A stretch of DNA of 64,000 nucleotides from Gammaproteobacteria bacterium. GTDB taxonomy: Bacteria; Pseudomonadota; Gammaproteobacteria; SZUA-140. A program made the translations under genes and the position numbers. The notes beneath the pieces were generated by a model. The model worked only from the letters and a program-made list of their open reading frames with translations, was not told where the DNA came from and ran no database searches. Location of the stretch: the NCBI GenBank assembly GCA_016712635.1, contig JADJQS010000001.1:1-64000 (forward strand). The letters run 5' to 3'. Shown in pieces: positions 55,324-63,749 of this stretch; within the stretch, counting starts at the first letter, position 1, and the number at the start of each line of letters is the position of its first letter.

Positions 55324-57474
55324 TCAAAGCGCCGCCTGACTCGGCTCGCCATCCAGCGCCGATACCGCCAGCGCATGGACCAGCGCCCTTGATTTCAATA
55401 ACATTTCCTCGAGCTCTTCCTGCGGATCGGACAGGTCGATGATGGCGCCGCCGACGCCCACGGTGACATCTTCCGGGGTCACGACGATGGTGCGGATCAC
55501 GATGCTGAGATCAGCGCTGCCATTGAGGCCGAAAAATCCGATGGATCCCGAGTAGATGCCGCGCGGCCCTCCCTCGAGCCTGTCGATGATTTCCATGCTG
55601 CGCTTCTTCGGGGCCCCGGTCATTGATCCACCGGGAAATGCGGCCTGTACGCACTGTACCGAGGAAATGCCGCGGCGCAGCCTGCCATGGACCGTGCTCA
55701 CAAGCTGGTGCACCGTCGCGTAGCTCTCCACGGAGAAAATATTCGATACATATACGCTGCCGACGTCGGATACCGTCCCGAGATCGTTGCGCAGGAGATC
55801 AACGATCATCAGGTTCTCGGAACGGTCCTTCCCGTTCTCGCGCAGGTCCTGGTAGATGCGTTCATCCTCCTCAGGCGTCTTGCCGCGCGGACGCGTACCC
55901 TTGATCGGCTTGGACTCGACCGTGCCATTGGGGCCGATGGTCAGGAAGCGTTCCGGCGAGGAACTCAGGACAGCCACGCCCGGAAAATTCAGATAGGTCG
56001 CATACGGAGCCGGGTTGCTCTCACGCAGCGCGCGGTAGGTGTTCATAGGGTCGATTGTCACGTGCTGCGTGATCATGTTGGTCAGACAGATCTCGTAGGA
56101 TTCGCCGTGCTTGATCTCCTGCTGGCATTCCCGGATGCGCTGCAGATACTTTTCCGGCGAATGCCGCGCGGTCTGCATGACCATCCGCGGCACCGGCGCC
56201 CGCCTCCACGGCCTCACCGCCGGCAGCTTCTGCAGCTTTGCTTGCATGTCGTTCAGCCATTGCCGGGCGCGGTCCGCGTGATCCTCATCGTCAAGACAGA
56301 CCAGGTAGGCGATGTTCTCTTCGTGATCGAAGGCGATGATGCGGTCGGCGAATACGAAGGCGGCATCCGGCGTTGACGCCCGGTGCGCCGCGGTCGCGCC
56401 GCAATCGGCCTTCAGCTCGTAGCCGAGATAGCCGGCGTAGCCCAGGTTGAAATCGAACGGCAGTCCCTCCACCACTGCGTGCCGCTCGTGCAGCATACGA
56501 TCCAGATAGGTGAAGATGCTCTCGTTGAAGACCTCATCCTGGCCACGGCGAGTCACCGTCACCTTGCGCTCCGGCAGGCTGTAGCTGACGTATTCCGCAT
56601 GCGGCCCGCTGGCGTCGCCCATGTAGGAGAAGCGGGAGAAGCCGCGCACCAGTGCGCTGTCGAGCCAGAAATTGGGCGTGGAGTTTGCGAAGAAGTTCAT
56701 GAACACCTGTTCGGCGTTCAGATGCATGGGCACGCGGCGATGAAATATCCTGAATGGCCGGCCGTTGATCTCACCCTGGCCCAGGCTGACCGGATCACGG
56801 TCGGCGCTGTTCCCGTGCGGCACGATGTCGAAGCTGTCCGGGCATCGTTTCGCCGTCCCGGTATCGGTAACACGCCGGCGCGGCGGATTCTGCTTGAGGA
56901 ACTCGGCCGTGAGCGCGCGGAAATTCTCCAGGATCTGGTGGCCGTACTCGGAACAGATCGATTCGGGATGGAACTGCACGCCCCAGATCCGGCGCGTCTT
57001 GTGGCGCAGGCCCATCAGCATGCCGTCCTCCGTCCAGGCGAGCTTATCCAGTTCGTCTGAGAGTTCGGCGACGTGCAGCGAGTGATAGCGGATGGCGGTG
57101 AAGGGAGACGGGATGCCCTTGAAGATGTCCTGGCCGGTGTGATGGATCAGGCTCGGGCGGCCGTGCATGACGCGGGCGGCATAATCCACCTTGCCGCCGT
57201 ACAGATGGCCGATGCCCTGGTGGCCCAGGCACACTCCCAGCACCGGAACGGGGCACTCGCGTATCGCCTCGGCGCAAATGCCGAAATCCTGCGGCCGTTC
57301 CGGCCGGCCAGGTCCGGGGGAAATCACAATGTTGTCGAAATCGAGCTGGCGGATCTCCGACCACGGCGCGGTATCGTTCCTGACCACGACCGGCGGCACG
57401 CGGTTCACCTCGGCGATCAACTGGTAGAGATTGAAGGTGAACGAATCGTAGTTGTCGATCAGCAAGGTCTTCAT
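55324..57474 (-). CDS. papA: Fused aminodeoxychorismate synthase (PabA-PabB fusion, PapA-like)
   Basis: 716 residues from ATG 57474. N-terminal glutamine amidotransferase with complete triad Cys82 (GVCLGHQ), His169 and Glu171 (FHPES). C-terminal chorismate-binding domain with PIKGTRPRG (523 onward), where Lys525 marks aminodeoxychorismate synthase (anthranilate synthase has PIAGT), and GGSMTGAPKKRSMEIIDRLE. Makes 4-amino-4-deoxychorismate from chorismate and Gln. No lyase (PabC) follows; instead a mutase and a dehydrogenase do, as in the papABC genes for 4-aminophenylalanine. A folate role alone would not explain those neighbours. Confidence 0.88.
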   Translation of the reverse strand: MKTLLIDNYDSFTFNLYQLIAEVNRVPPVVVRNDTAPWSEIRQLDFDNIVISPGPGRPERPQDFGICAEAIRECPVPVLGVCLGHQGIGHLYGGKVDYAARVMHGRPSLIHHTGQDIFKGIPSPFTAIRYHSLHVAELSDELDKLAWTEDGMLMGLRHKTRRIWGVQFHPESICSEYGHQILENFRALTAEFLKQNPPRRRVTDTGTAKRCPDSFDIVPHGNSADRDPVSLGQGEINGRPFRIFHRRVPMHLNAEQVFMNFFANSTPNFWLDSALVRGFSRFSYMGDASGPHAEYVSYSLPERKVTVTRRGQDEVFNESIFTYLDRMLHERHAVVEGLPFDFNLGYAGYLGYELKADCGATAAHRASTPDAAFVFADRIIAFDHEENIAYLVCLDDEDHADRARQWLNDMQAKLQKLPAVRPWRRAPVPRMVMQTARHSPEKYLQRIRECQQEIKHGESYEICLTNMITQHVTIDPMNTYRALRESNPAPYATYLNFPGVAVLSSSPERFLTIGPNGTVESKPIKGTRPRGKTPEEDERIYQDLRENGKDRSENLMIVDLLRNDLGTVSDVGSVYVSNIFSVESYATVHQLVSTVHGRLRRGISSVQCVQAAFPGGSMTGAPKKRSMEIIDRLEGGPRGIYSGSIGFFGLNGSADLSIVIRTIVVTPEDVTVGVGGAIIDLSDPQEELEEMLLKSRALVHALAVSALDGEPSQAAL

Positions 57475-57632
57475 ACGCGCGACTGTCCCCGTCTTCCGTC
57501 TCACTGACGGATCCTGAAGTAAAAACAAAGGTATTACTGACTTCCCCATCTGTGTTATCGACAGACGGATACCGTGCTTTAATCCGGGGAAATACCAACT
57601 GCGAAGGTCGGAGCGGTCTTCGTCGGGAGGCC

Positions 57633-59708
57633 TTATTGCAGGGGCAAGGGGCCGCCGTCGATCGTACGGATACCCGGCTCCATCAGGCGATACAGATCGT
57701 CCGGCGGCACCACCATCTGGCCCACGTCACGCATCCAGGGGGACAGCGAGAGCCGGGCCGTTTCCCGGGTATCCATAGTCAGCATGGAGCTGAACGGGAT
57801 GACGAAGTACACGCCCTTGTCGCGGTAGGGATCGTCCGGGCTGCCCGGGCCGGTCATATCGTGGCCGTTGGTAATGCTGTACCAGGCCCCGATCTCGACC
57901 CCGGAGCGGAAGCGGCGATTCAGCTCGTAGCGGATCCCGTCGTCACGGGCGAGGAACTGGCCGGCCCGCACCGTCGCCGTCAGGCCGTACCACGGCAGGC
58001 GGTAATGACCGGAAACCAGGGCGGTCAGTACCGAGTAGTCGCGGAGGGCGAGATTATCGCCCGGCTCGCGTTGCCGCAGCCCGTCCACCATCAGATCCAG
58101 CGCCCAGCGGCCGTCGCGCGACGGATACAGCAGTTGTCCGCCCGCGCCCGCGAACATCTCTTCGTAATACCCCGCGGACAGGCGCGCGCTCATCCGCCCC
58201 GGGAGATCCAGGTACCTGTTGACCAACAGCGAATCGAGCCGCAGGCGGCCGCCCTGTTTGTACTCGGCGACGTCCGAGCGCACATGCGGGAGCAGGCTGT
58301 CGGACTCCGCGGAAACATCGCTCACATCCTCGTACAACTGGAGCCGGCCGGAGGGGGAGAAGAACAAACCGTGCCCGAGGTGTCTGCGGTAGCTGAGCAG
58401 CGAAAACACATCATAATGAAACGCCCGGCCCGGATCCGTGCGGGTGATATTGAACAGAAATCGCAGGTTGAACGGGTTTAGCTGGAATTCGTCCTGATCG
58501 TAGCGCCCGCCGCCGTCACCAATGAGATTGATGGCCTGCACAGGGGCCGCATCCTCCCCGCCCGGGGCGGACTCCACCCCCGTGGAGGCGTCAGGCCGGA
58601 CGGCGTGCGGCGCCTCTTCGATCGCCGCTTCGGCATAGATCACATCGACACCGGACTCCACCTGGTCCCACGACACGGTCCCGGCGAAATACTCCCGCAG
58701 CCGAGGAATATCGCGAAATACATAGGTGACCACAGGGAGGTCGTTCCCGGTATAGGTGACCGTCACCGATTCGAGATCCTGCGGACCGGCCTGCACCAGG
58801 ATGCGCGCCGCGCGGCTGATGATGCGCCGTACCGAGGAGATGCGGGGATGGCTGAGGCTGGCGCTGAGCGTCTTGCCGTGCAGCGTTACATGCAGATTCC
58901 GGAACCCTTCGCGCCGCAGCGCATCCTCGATTGCGCCGCTGTAGCGCGCATCGACACGCCAGTCCGTGAGCGGCGCCAGCGGCAGACTCACCCGGACAGG
59001 CGGCGGCTCGTCGATCTTGGGGATGAACTCCCGCTCCATCAGCGGCACCGTCACATGGATATTGGCGCCGACCTCACCATCCTGCCAGGAGAGCTGCGTG
59101 CCCAGCCAGCCATAGCGGTATTCCAGCGCATAGGTAGCCCCACCCGCACGCTCCGCCGCACCCGACGAAGCAGCCTCATGGTCGCGGCGGTAGTCGTTGG
59201 CGTCATACTCGACGACGAGGCCCAGGCTCCTGGCCCAGGCAGGCCGATAACGCAGGCCACCGAAGCCGCCGTCGAGGCGGTCGCTGCCGTAACCCAGCGT
59301 GAGGTCGAGTGCGCCGATGCGTTTGCTGAGGGTGACGAACTCCGCCGAGAACAGGCGTGTACCATGAAAATCCTGCGCGCCCACCGCCAGTTGCGGGAGA
59401 TGCCCGGTCTCCGGAAACAGGACCAGCTTGGCATCGAAGGCCTTGTCGCGGAAATTGCCGACGTTGTCCCCCGCCTCGAAGACGGAGATATTGTCGATCG
59501 TGGTATAGCGCGCTGACAGTTCCAGCCTCGGCAGCACCGTCACGCTGCTCCACAGCGTCGAATACGGATCGAAATTACTGAAGCCGAGCCGAAACGACCC
59601 GTCCCGATCCAGGCGCGCGTCGGGCATGTTGATCAATCCGGTCTGACCCAGCACCGCAGGCTCGGCACGCCCCTCCCCGGGGAAGACAAGTGCGAGCGCG
59701 ATGACCAA
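57633..59708 (-). CDS. YjbH-like exopolysaccharide outer-membrane protein, 5' end altered
   Basis: About 691 residues. PAVLGQTGLINMPDARLDRD, SFRLGFSNFDPYSTLWSSV and FGGLRYRPAW match the YjbH group, beta-barrel proteins of exopolysaccharide operons (GfcD/YjbH). The C-terminal half is barrel-like (YYEEMFAGAGGQLLYPSRDG, GAWYSITNGHDMTG). Only part of a signal peptide remains (VIALALVFPGEGRA) and the only start is TTG 59708, five bases from a palindrome cluster, so the original 5' end appears to have been replaced. 158 bases upstream of papA on the same strand. Confidence 0.75.
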   Translation of the reverse strand: MVIALALVFPGEGRAEPAVLGQTGLINMPDARLDRDGSFRLGFSNFDPYSTLWSSVTVLPRLELSARYTTIDNISVFEAGDNVGNFRDKAFDAKLVLFPETGHLPQLAVGAQDFHGTRLFSAEFVTLSKRIGALDLTLGYGSDRLDGGFGGLRYRPAWARSLGLVVEYDANDYRRDHEAASSGAAERAGGATYALEYRYGWLGTQLSWQDGEVGANIHVTVPLMEREFIPKIDEPPPVRVSLPLAPLTDWRVDARYSGAIEDALRREGFRNLHVTLHGKTLSASLSHPRISSVRRIISRAARILVQAGPQDLESVTVTYTGNDLPVVTYVFRDIPRLREYFAGTVSWDQVESGVDVIYAEAAIEEAPHAVRPDASTGVESAPGGEDAAPVQAINLIGDGGGRYDQDEFQLNPFNLRFLFNITRTDPGRAFHYDVFSLLSYRRHLGHGLFFSPSGRLQLYEDVSDVSAESDSLLPHVRSDVAEYKQGGRLRLDSLLVNRYLDLPGRMSARLSAGYYEEMFAGAGGQLLYPSRDGRWALDLMVDGLRQREPGDNLALRDYSVLTALVSGHYRLPWYGLTATVRAGQFLARDDGIRYELNRRFRSGVEIGAWYSITNGHDMTGPGSPDDPYRDKGVYFVIPFSSMLTMDTRETARLSLSPWMRDVGQMVVPPDDLYRLMEPGIRTIDGGPLPLQ

Positions 59709-59712
59709 AATT

Positions 59713-59960
59713 GGGGACAGATTTATTTTTCTAGAGCGAGAACATGGGGACAGATAGTTAATTCTGTCCCCTTCGAGACCTGGGATCCGGGGACAGGTTG
59801 TTAAATCAGTCCCCTCGGCAGAGAAACCACGGCCTGGAGAGGGGCACGGAGACGGGCTTGTGGACAGAAAATAAATCTGTCCCCCTTTGCATGCGGTGGG
59901 AACAGCCGAGGATGGATTGATTCGCGGGGAACCGGGGGACGAATAAATAAATCTGTCCCC
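59713..59960. repeat. Cluster of four or five GGGGACAG palindromes
   Basis: Copies at 59746-59771 and 59789-59814 are complete. GGGGACAGATTTATTTTT at 59713 and GGACAGAAAATAAATCTG near 59862-59880 are partner arms, and 59935-59960 (GGGGACGAATAAATAAATCT and two more bases) is another. The whole 250-base gap between yjbH-like and the next gene is made of this family. Confidence 0.85.
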
Positions 59961-59965
59961 AATTA

Positions 59966-60385
59966 TCAGTGGGAAGGCGTGCTGGAGCTACCCCCTCCGC
60001 CTCCGCCGGCCACGGCGCCCAACAGGGCAGCGATACCGGCCCCGATCAGGACCTGTTTCGTCGTCACGGTGCGGGTCGCGCCCTCTGCACCGGCGTCGGC
60101 GTCCTCCACCGGGATCTGCGCCTGCTGCACTTCGGGTGCGGGCTCCGGCGCTACCACGGCGGCAGGAGGCTCGACGACGGGAGGTGCGGGGACTTCCGGC
60201 GGCGGGACCGGAGCCGCATCCTGCGCCGGTTTCACGATACCGATGGCCGCGGCCAGTTGAAGCGGGGCAGGACTCCCGCCCGCAGTGTCAGCCGTCCCCG
60301 GCATCAGGTCCTGCCCGTACACGGCAAGCGGACAGGCCAGCATCAGGCACAGGCCCAGATTCAGGCTGGATCTTGGCAGAATCAT
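59966..60385 (-). CDS. Exported Pro/Ala-rich protein with Gly-rich hydrophobic end
   Basis: 139 residues from ATG 60385 (AGAGGGATATC ahead). Signal peptide (MILPRSSLNLGLCLMLACPL), a Pro/Val/Ala-rich stretch (PVPPPEVPAPPVVEPPAAVV), then a hydrophobic segment LIGAGIAALLGAVAGGGGGG and a short polar end. Similar small proteins occur in exopolysaccharide and exosortase-type loci, but no family is recognised. It lies between the yjbH-like gene and the J-domain-like gene, same strand. Confidence 0.6.
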   Translation of the reverse strand: MILPRSSLNLGLCLMLACPLAVYGQDLMPGTADTAGGSPAPLQLAAAIGIVKPAQDAAPVPPPEVPAPPVVEPPAAVVAPEPAPEVQQAQIPVEDADAGAEGATRTVTTKQVLIGAGIAALLGAVAGGGGGGSSSTPSH

Positions 60386-60518
60386 GATATCCCTCTCCCA
60401 CGGCAAACCCGCGCCCAATCGTCATTGGCGGCAGGCGGACTACTGGAAATTTCGTCCCTCATCATACCGGCTCGCCCGCGCTCCCGCCACAGGGAGAGGT
60501 ACCATGCCGCCCGGGACA

Positions 60519-62588
60519 TCAATTATAGGTATGCATCATTTCGGTAATGAGGATGCCGTCCGGTCCGCGCCGCACATGGAACAGGACCTTGCCCTGTACC
60601 GTCGTCACGCTCTGGTCACTCTTGAGTTTCACGTCGACCTGGAAATCCCCCTCACCTTTCAGTCCGTCACCGCGCTTGTCCTGTTCCCAGCGGAGGCGGC
60701 TGATGGTGAACTTGCGCGTCTCGCTGATCTGAAACAGCTCGCGATAATCCGCGGCAATACCGGACTTGCTGCTCTGGTCATTTGTCCGTGCATCCTCGGA
60801 GAAAAGGCCCACCAGCGTGTCGAGTTCGCCCGCTTCGTAGGCCCGGGAGAACGTCTCCGCGAGGCGATCAAGCTCCTGAATCGTGATGGCCTCGCCATTG
60901 CGCGACGCCTGCACCGGGGCGACACTCGCAATCAGTGCAGGCTTATCCATCTGCCCACCATCAACCCTGGGGACGGCAGGCGCGGACGGAGCTATCGTCG
61001 CCTGGGCAGGAATCTTCGCGGCGGCGTCATCGCGCGGCACGGTCACCACACCGGCATTTGCGACAGCGCCCACCTTCGCCGCGGGTTTGTCCTCGAGCAG
61101 TGTCTGGCGCAGCGATTCAAGTTTCCTGGACGGTGCGGCGCGCTCCGTGACCGCCGGAGATTCGACCGGCGGCTTGGCGCTCGCTGCCACGGCCGGCTCT
61201 GAACGGACCACAGACCCGCCAGCCGCAGGCCGCGCCGGGGAACTCTGCGCGGACCTGTTCTCGCCGCCGGCTCCCTGTCCTCCCGGCGGGATCACCGCCG
61301 GCTGGCGCGCCTCAGCACGCGATGCGGCCGTATTCGGCGCAGACCTGTTTACCGGCTCATTACCCGCGGAACCGGTCTCGCGCCGGGCATCAGACGATGT
61401 AGCTCGTGATACCGCGGGCTTCTTGTCTTCGCCGGCATCGGCCGCCGACGGATCGGGGATGGCAGCGAAGGGACTGAACACCTCACTCGAAGCCGCCTGC
61501 TCCGCCGTATCGCGCACGACGTTGCCGTTGACCGGCGCAGGGATGGAACCCGCATCCGCGTCGCCCGATGCCGCCTCCATTTCCTCCCCGGGTATCGATG
61601 CCGGGCCGGAACCGGAGTCCTCCCCGAGTCTATTCGGCAGGACGATGGCATAGACGCCCAGTACCATGATCACCGCCACCAGGATCGCAAACGTGGAACG
61701 GTCCATGGACAGGATGCGCTTGCTATCCGCCCCGGCCGGCTCCGGCGGGGTAACCGGGATGCCCTTTGGAAATTTTCCCGCTGCACCGGCGACCGGCTCG
61801 CTGATCAAGCTCCAGGATATCGGTGCAGGGTTGGATGAAACCTGCGCCAACTCAGGCTCGGGCGTCCCTCCCGTCTCGGACAAGCCATTGGCGCGATCGA
61901 TGCGATTCGCGATGAACGAACTCCGGCTGGATCCCTGCGGCGCCGCAGGCTCCGCCGACGCCGTTCGCTCCCTCGCACCGGTCGCCGAACTTTGCTGAAC
62001 CTGCCTCTGAAGCTCCTTTATCTCATCTTCCGAGGGCATGGGCCGGACGGAAGGGCCAGGGTTCAGGTATGACACGTTCCCTGGCGCCTTCCCCGCTTCG
62101 GAAGGGACATCCATGCGATCCCTCGGTACAGCCGGAGCTCCCTTGACCCCGCTCCGCTGGATCAGGTGCTGATCGTAAGCCCGCCGCCGCTCCGGATCGC
62201 GCAACACGCTGTAGGCGCGGCTGATCTCGGTGGCAAAAATAGGGTTCCACTCCCCCGATCGGTCGGCCTGGTCAAGGGCGTAGATGTGCAATAACTGATT
62301 GTAATGCTTCCGTATCTCGTCAGGCCTGGCGCCGTAGTTCAATCCCAGGATCCGGTAACAGTCCGCGCCCGGGGCAAAGAATACGCGCTCAATCATGAAC
62401 TGGATCGCCTCCCGCAGATCAGCGGCGAGGGCCATCGGCTCCTCGGAGCCGGGATCCTTATTCTCGGTTAAGGCGTCAAGGAGATAGCTGACATCCGGCG
62501 GCAAGGGACTTGACGGGTCGAGCAGGTCCCGGTGCTCAGCGGGAGATTGAAAGAAATCCCGGGCGAGATTGAAAATGTTCCGTCCCAT
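60519..62588 (-). CDS. J-domain-like membrane protein with C-terminal NTF2-like domain
   Basis: 689 residues. Residues 75-135 resemble a J domain (CYRILGLNYGARPDEIRKHY, ISRAYSVLRDPERRRAYDQH), but the HPD tripeptide that stimulates Hsp70 is absent (YALDQADRSGEW in its place). A low-complexity region follows, a membrane segment at about 298-318 (FAILVAVIMVLGVYAIVL), a long Ala/Pro/Ser-rich region, and a C-terminal NTF2/SnoaL-like domain (about 580-689, RLAETFSRAYEAGELDTLVG, KVLFHVRRGPDGILI). Probably a cytoplasm-to-periplasm scaffold of the exopolysaccharide locus. Role unknown. Confidence 0.7.
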   Translation of the reverse strand: MGRNIFNLARDFFQSPAEHRDLLDPSSPLPPDVSYLLDALTENKDPGSEEPMALAADLREAIQFMIERVFFAPGADCYRILGLNYGARPDEIRKHYNQLLHIYALDQADRSGEWNPIFATEISRAYSVLRDPERRRAYDQHLIQRSGVKGAPAVPRDRMDVPSEAGKAPGNVSYLNPGPSVRPMPSEDEIKELQRQVQQSSATGARERTASAEPAAPQGSSRSSFIANRIDRANGLSETGGTPEPELAQVSSNPAPISWSLISEPVAGAAGKFPKGIPVTPPEPAGADSKRILSMDRSTFAILVAVIMVLGVYAIVLPNRLGEDSGSGPASIPGEEMEAASGDADAGSIPAPVNGNVVRDTAEQAASSEVFSPFAAIPDPSAADAGEDKKPAVSRATSSDARRETGSAGNEPVNRSAPNTAASRAEARQPAVIPPGGQGAGGENRSAQSSPARPAAGGSVVRSEPAVAASAKPPVESPAVTERAAPSRKLESLRQTLLEDKPAAKVGAVANAGVVTVPRDDAAAKIPAQATIAPSAPAVPRVDGGQMDKPALIASVAPVQASRNGEAITIQELDRLAETFSRAYEAGELDTLVGLFSEDARTNDQSSKSGIAADYRELFQISETRKFTISRLRWEQDKRGDGLKGEGDFQVDVKLKSDQSVTTVQGKVLFHVRRGPDGILITEMMHTYN

Positions 62589-62871
62589 AATGCCTTACAT
62601 TCCCTGCTGACCGTTCAGACAACGCGCTGGACGGCGGATATTTCCATATGTAGTATGTTGCACGTTTGTTAAATGCTATATGTTGCGTTAATTCATATCG
62701 GCCGAGGTGACGCTATTCTACACGGATTCGCCATACACCATGCCAACGTACCGGAATCCCGTCCCGGGTTCCTCAATTAAAAGACCCATTGTGACGATGA
62801 CATGGTACAGAGGCATTCGACCGTATCCGCCAATCATTTAACATTTTAATTCGACAGGACACAAACAGGAC
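62589..62871. promoter_or_regulatory. AT-rich divergent intergenic region
   Basis: About 280 bases between the J-domain-like gene and the lipoprotein gene. Contains CATATGTAGTATGTTGCACG and AAATGCTATATGTTGCG, near-repeats of TATGTTGC 27 bases apart (about 62651 and 62680), which could be operator half sites. No gene seen. Confidence 0.4.
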
Positions 62872-63348
62872 ATGGATTTGCATCACTGGGTATCACCGCG
62901 GCTTCGCATCCTCATCATCGTCATCCTGGGAACACTGCTCAGCGCCTGCTTCGACTGGCACGACAATAGCTCGGCCGGCGCCGGTACCGACACCCTCACG
63001 GGGGTGGATACCTCCAACGACGGTACAGGGTTGCCATCGGAAGAGCCTGATGATGAAGACACCACCCCGCCCGAGGATACGGCGAGCGCGGAACCGGAAC
63101 CTGTCATCATCGCGCTGAGCTGGCAACCGATCCAGGGCAATATCGACGGGTACATCGTCCACACCGGCCCGACCCCCGAGACCGCGAGCGCGGTCATCAC
63201 GGTCACGCCGAACCCCGGCGTGGAATACGACACCATGTCCGACCTCGGCCTGAAGCCCGGCGATCAATCCTGTTTCCGCATCAAGGCCTACAACGCCGAG
63301 GGGCAGTCAGGCTTCTCGGACGCTGTCTGCTACCTGGTCAACGCCTGA
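62872..63348 (+). CDS. Lipoprotein with fibronectin type III-like domain
   Basis: 158 residues. Lipobox LLSACF (Cys at about residue 26), an acidic Asp/Glu/Thr linker (about 30-75), then a fibronectin-III-like domain (IALSWQPIQGNIDGYIVHTG, CFRIKAYNAEGQSGFSDAVC). Two Cys in that domain may pair. Surface or periplasmic role in the exopolysaccharide or adhesion locus is inferred. Confidence 0.75.
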   Translation: MDLHHWVSPRLRILIIVILGTLLSACFDWHDNSSAGAGTDTLTGVDTSNDGTGLPSEEPDDEDTTPPEDTASAEPEPVIIALSWQPIQGNIDGYIVHTGPTPETASAVITVTPNPGVEYDTMSDLGLKPGDQSCFRIKAYNAEGQSGFSDAVCYLVNA

Positions 63349-63377
63349 TCCAGGCACGCTCCGCGCAGTAGCTGTTC

Positions 63378-63450
63378 GGGGACAGATTTCAAATCTGTCC
63401 CCTATCCACCGCCGCTACGCAAATGGGGACAGATTTATAAATCTGTCCCC
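63378..63450. repeat. Two GGGGACAGATTT palindromes
   Basis: Perfect copies at 63378-63402 and 63425-63450, with a partial CTGTCCCC at about 63466. They sit just after the lipoprotein stop. The rest of 63349-63749 holds no gene. Confidence 0.9.
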
Positions 63451-63749
63451 TTACTTCAATTCAACTGTCCCCAAACCACGACACCCCTCTCGAAGCGGAA
63501 TAACGCAACGCATTCCATCTCCGCAGCCTTGAGTTCCGCCACGCACGTCGCCCTTACTCCGTGCACCCCCTGACACCGCGACCATGCGTCGCACCCTGCG
63601 TAGCAGATCGCATTATTCACGGTTAATCCCGGTTTATGTGACTGCGGTCACCGCCACTGAATGATGCGCCGCACGGAATAAACAATCGCTGGCGGGCATC
63701 ATTGCCCAACGTCAATTCATCCTACCAGCAGTAAGGATCAAATCACCGA

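Noticed and set aside
53910..57474. Reading papA-papB-papC as ordinary folate plus tyrosine/phenylalanine genes
   Set aside because: No pabC lyase is present, the three genes are contiguous in the pap order, and the C4-contact residues of the mutase and dehydrogenase are changed. It remains the main alternative.
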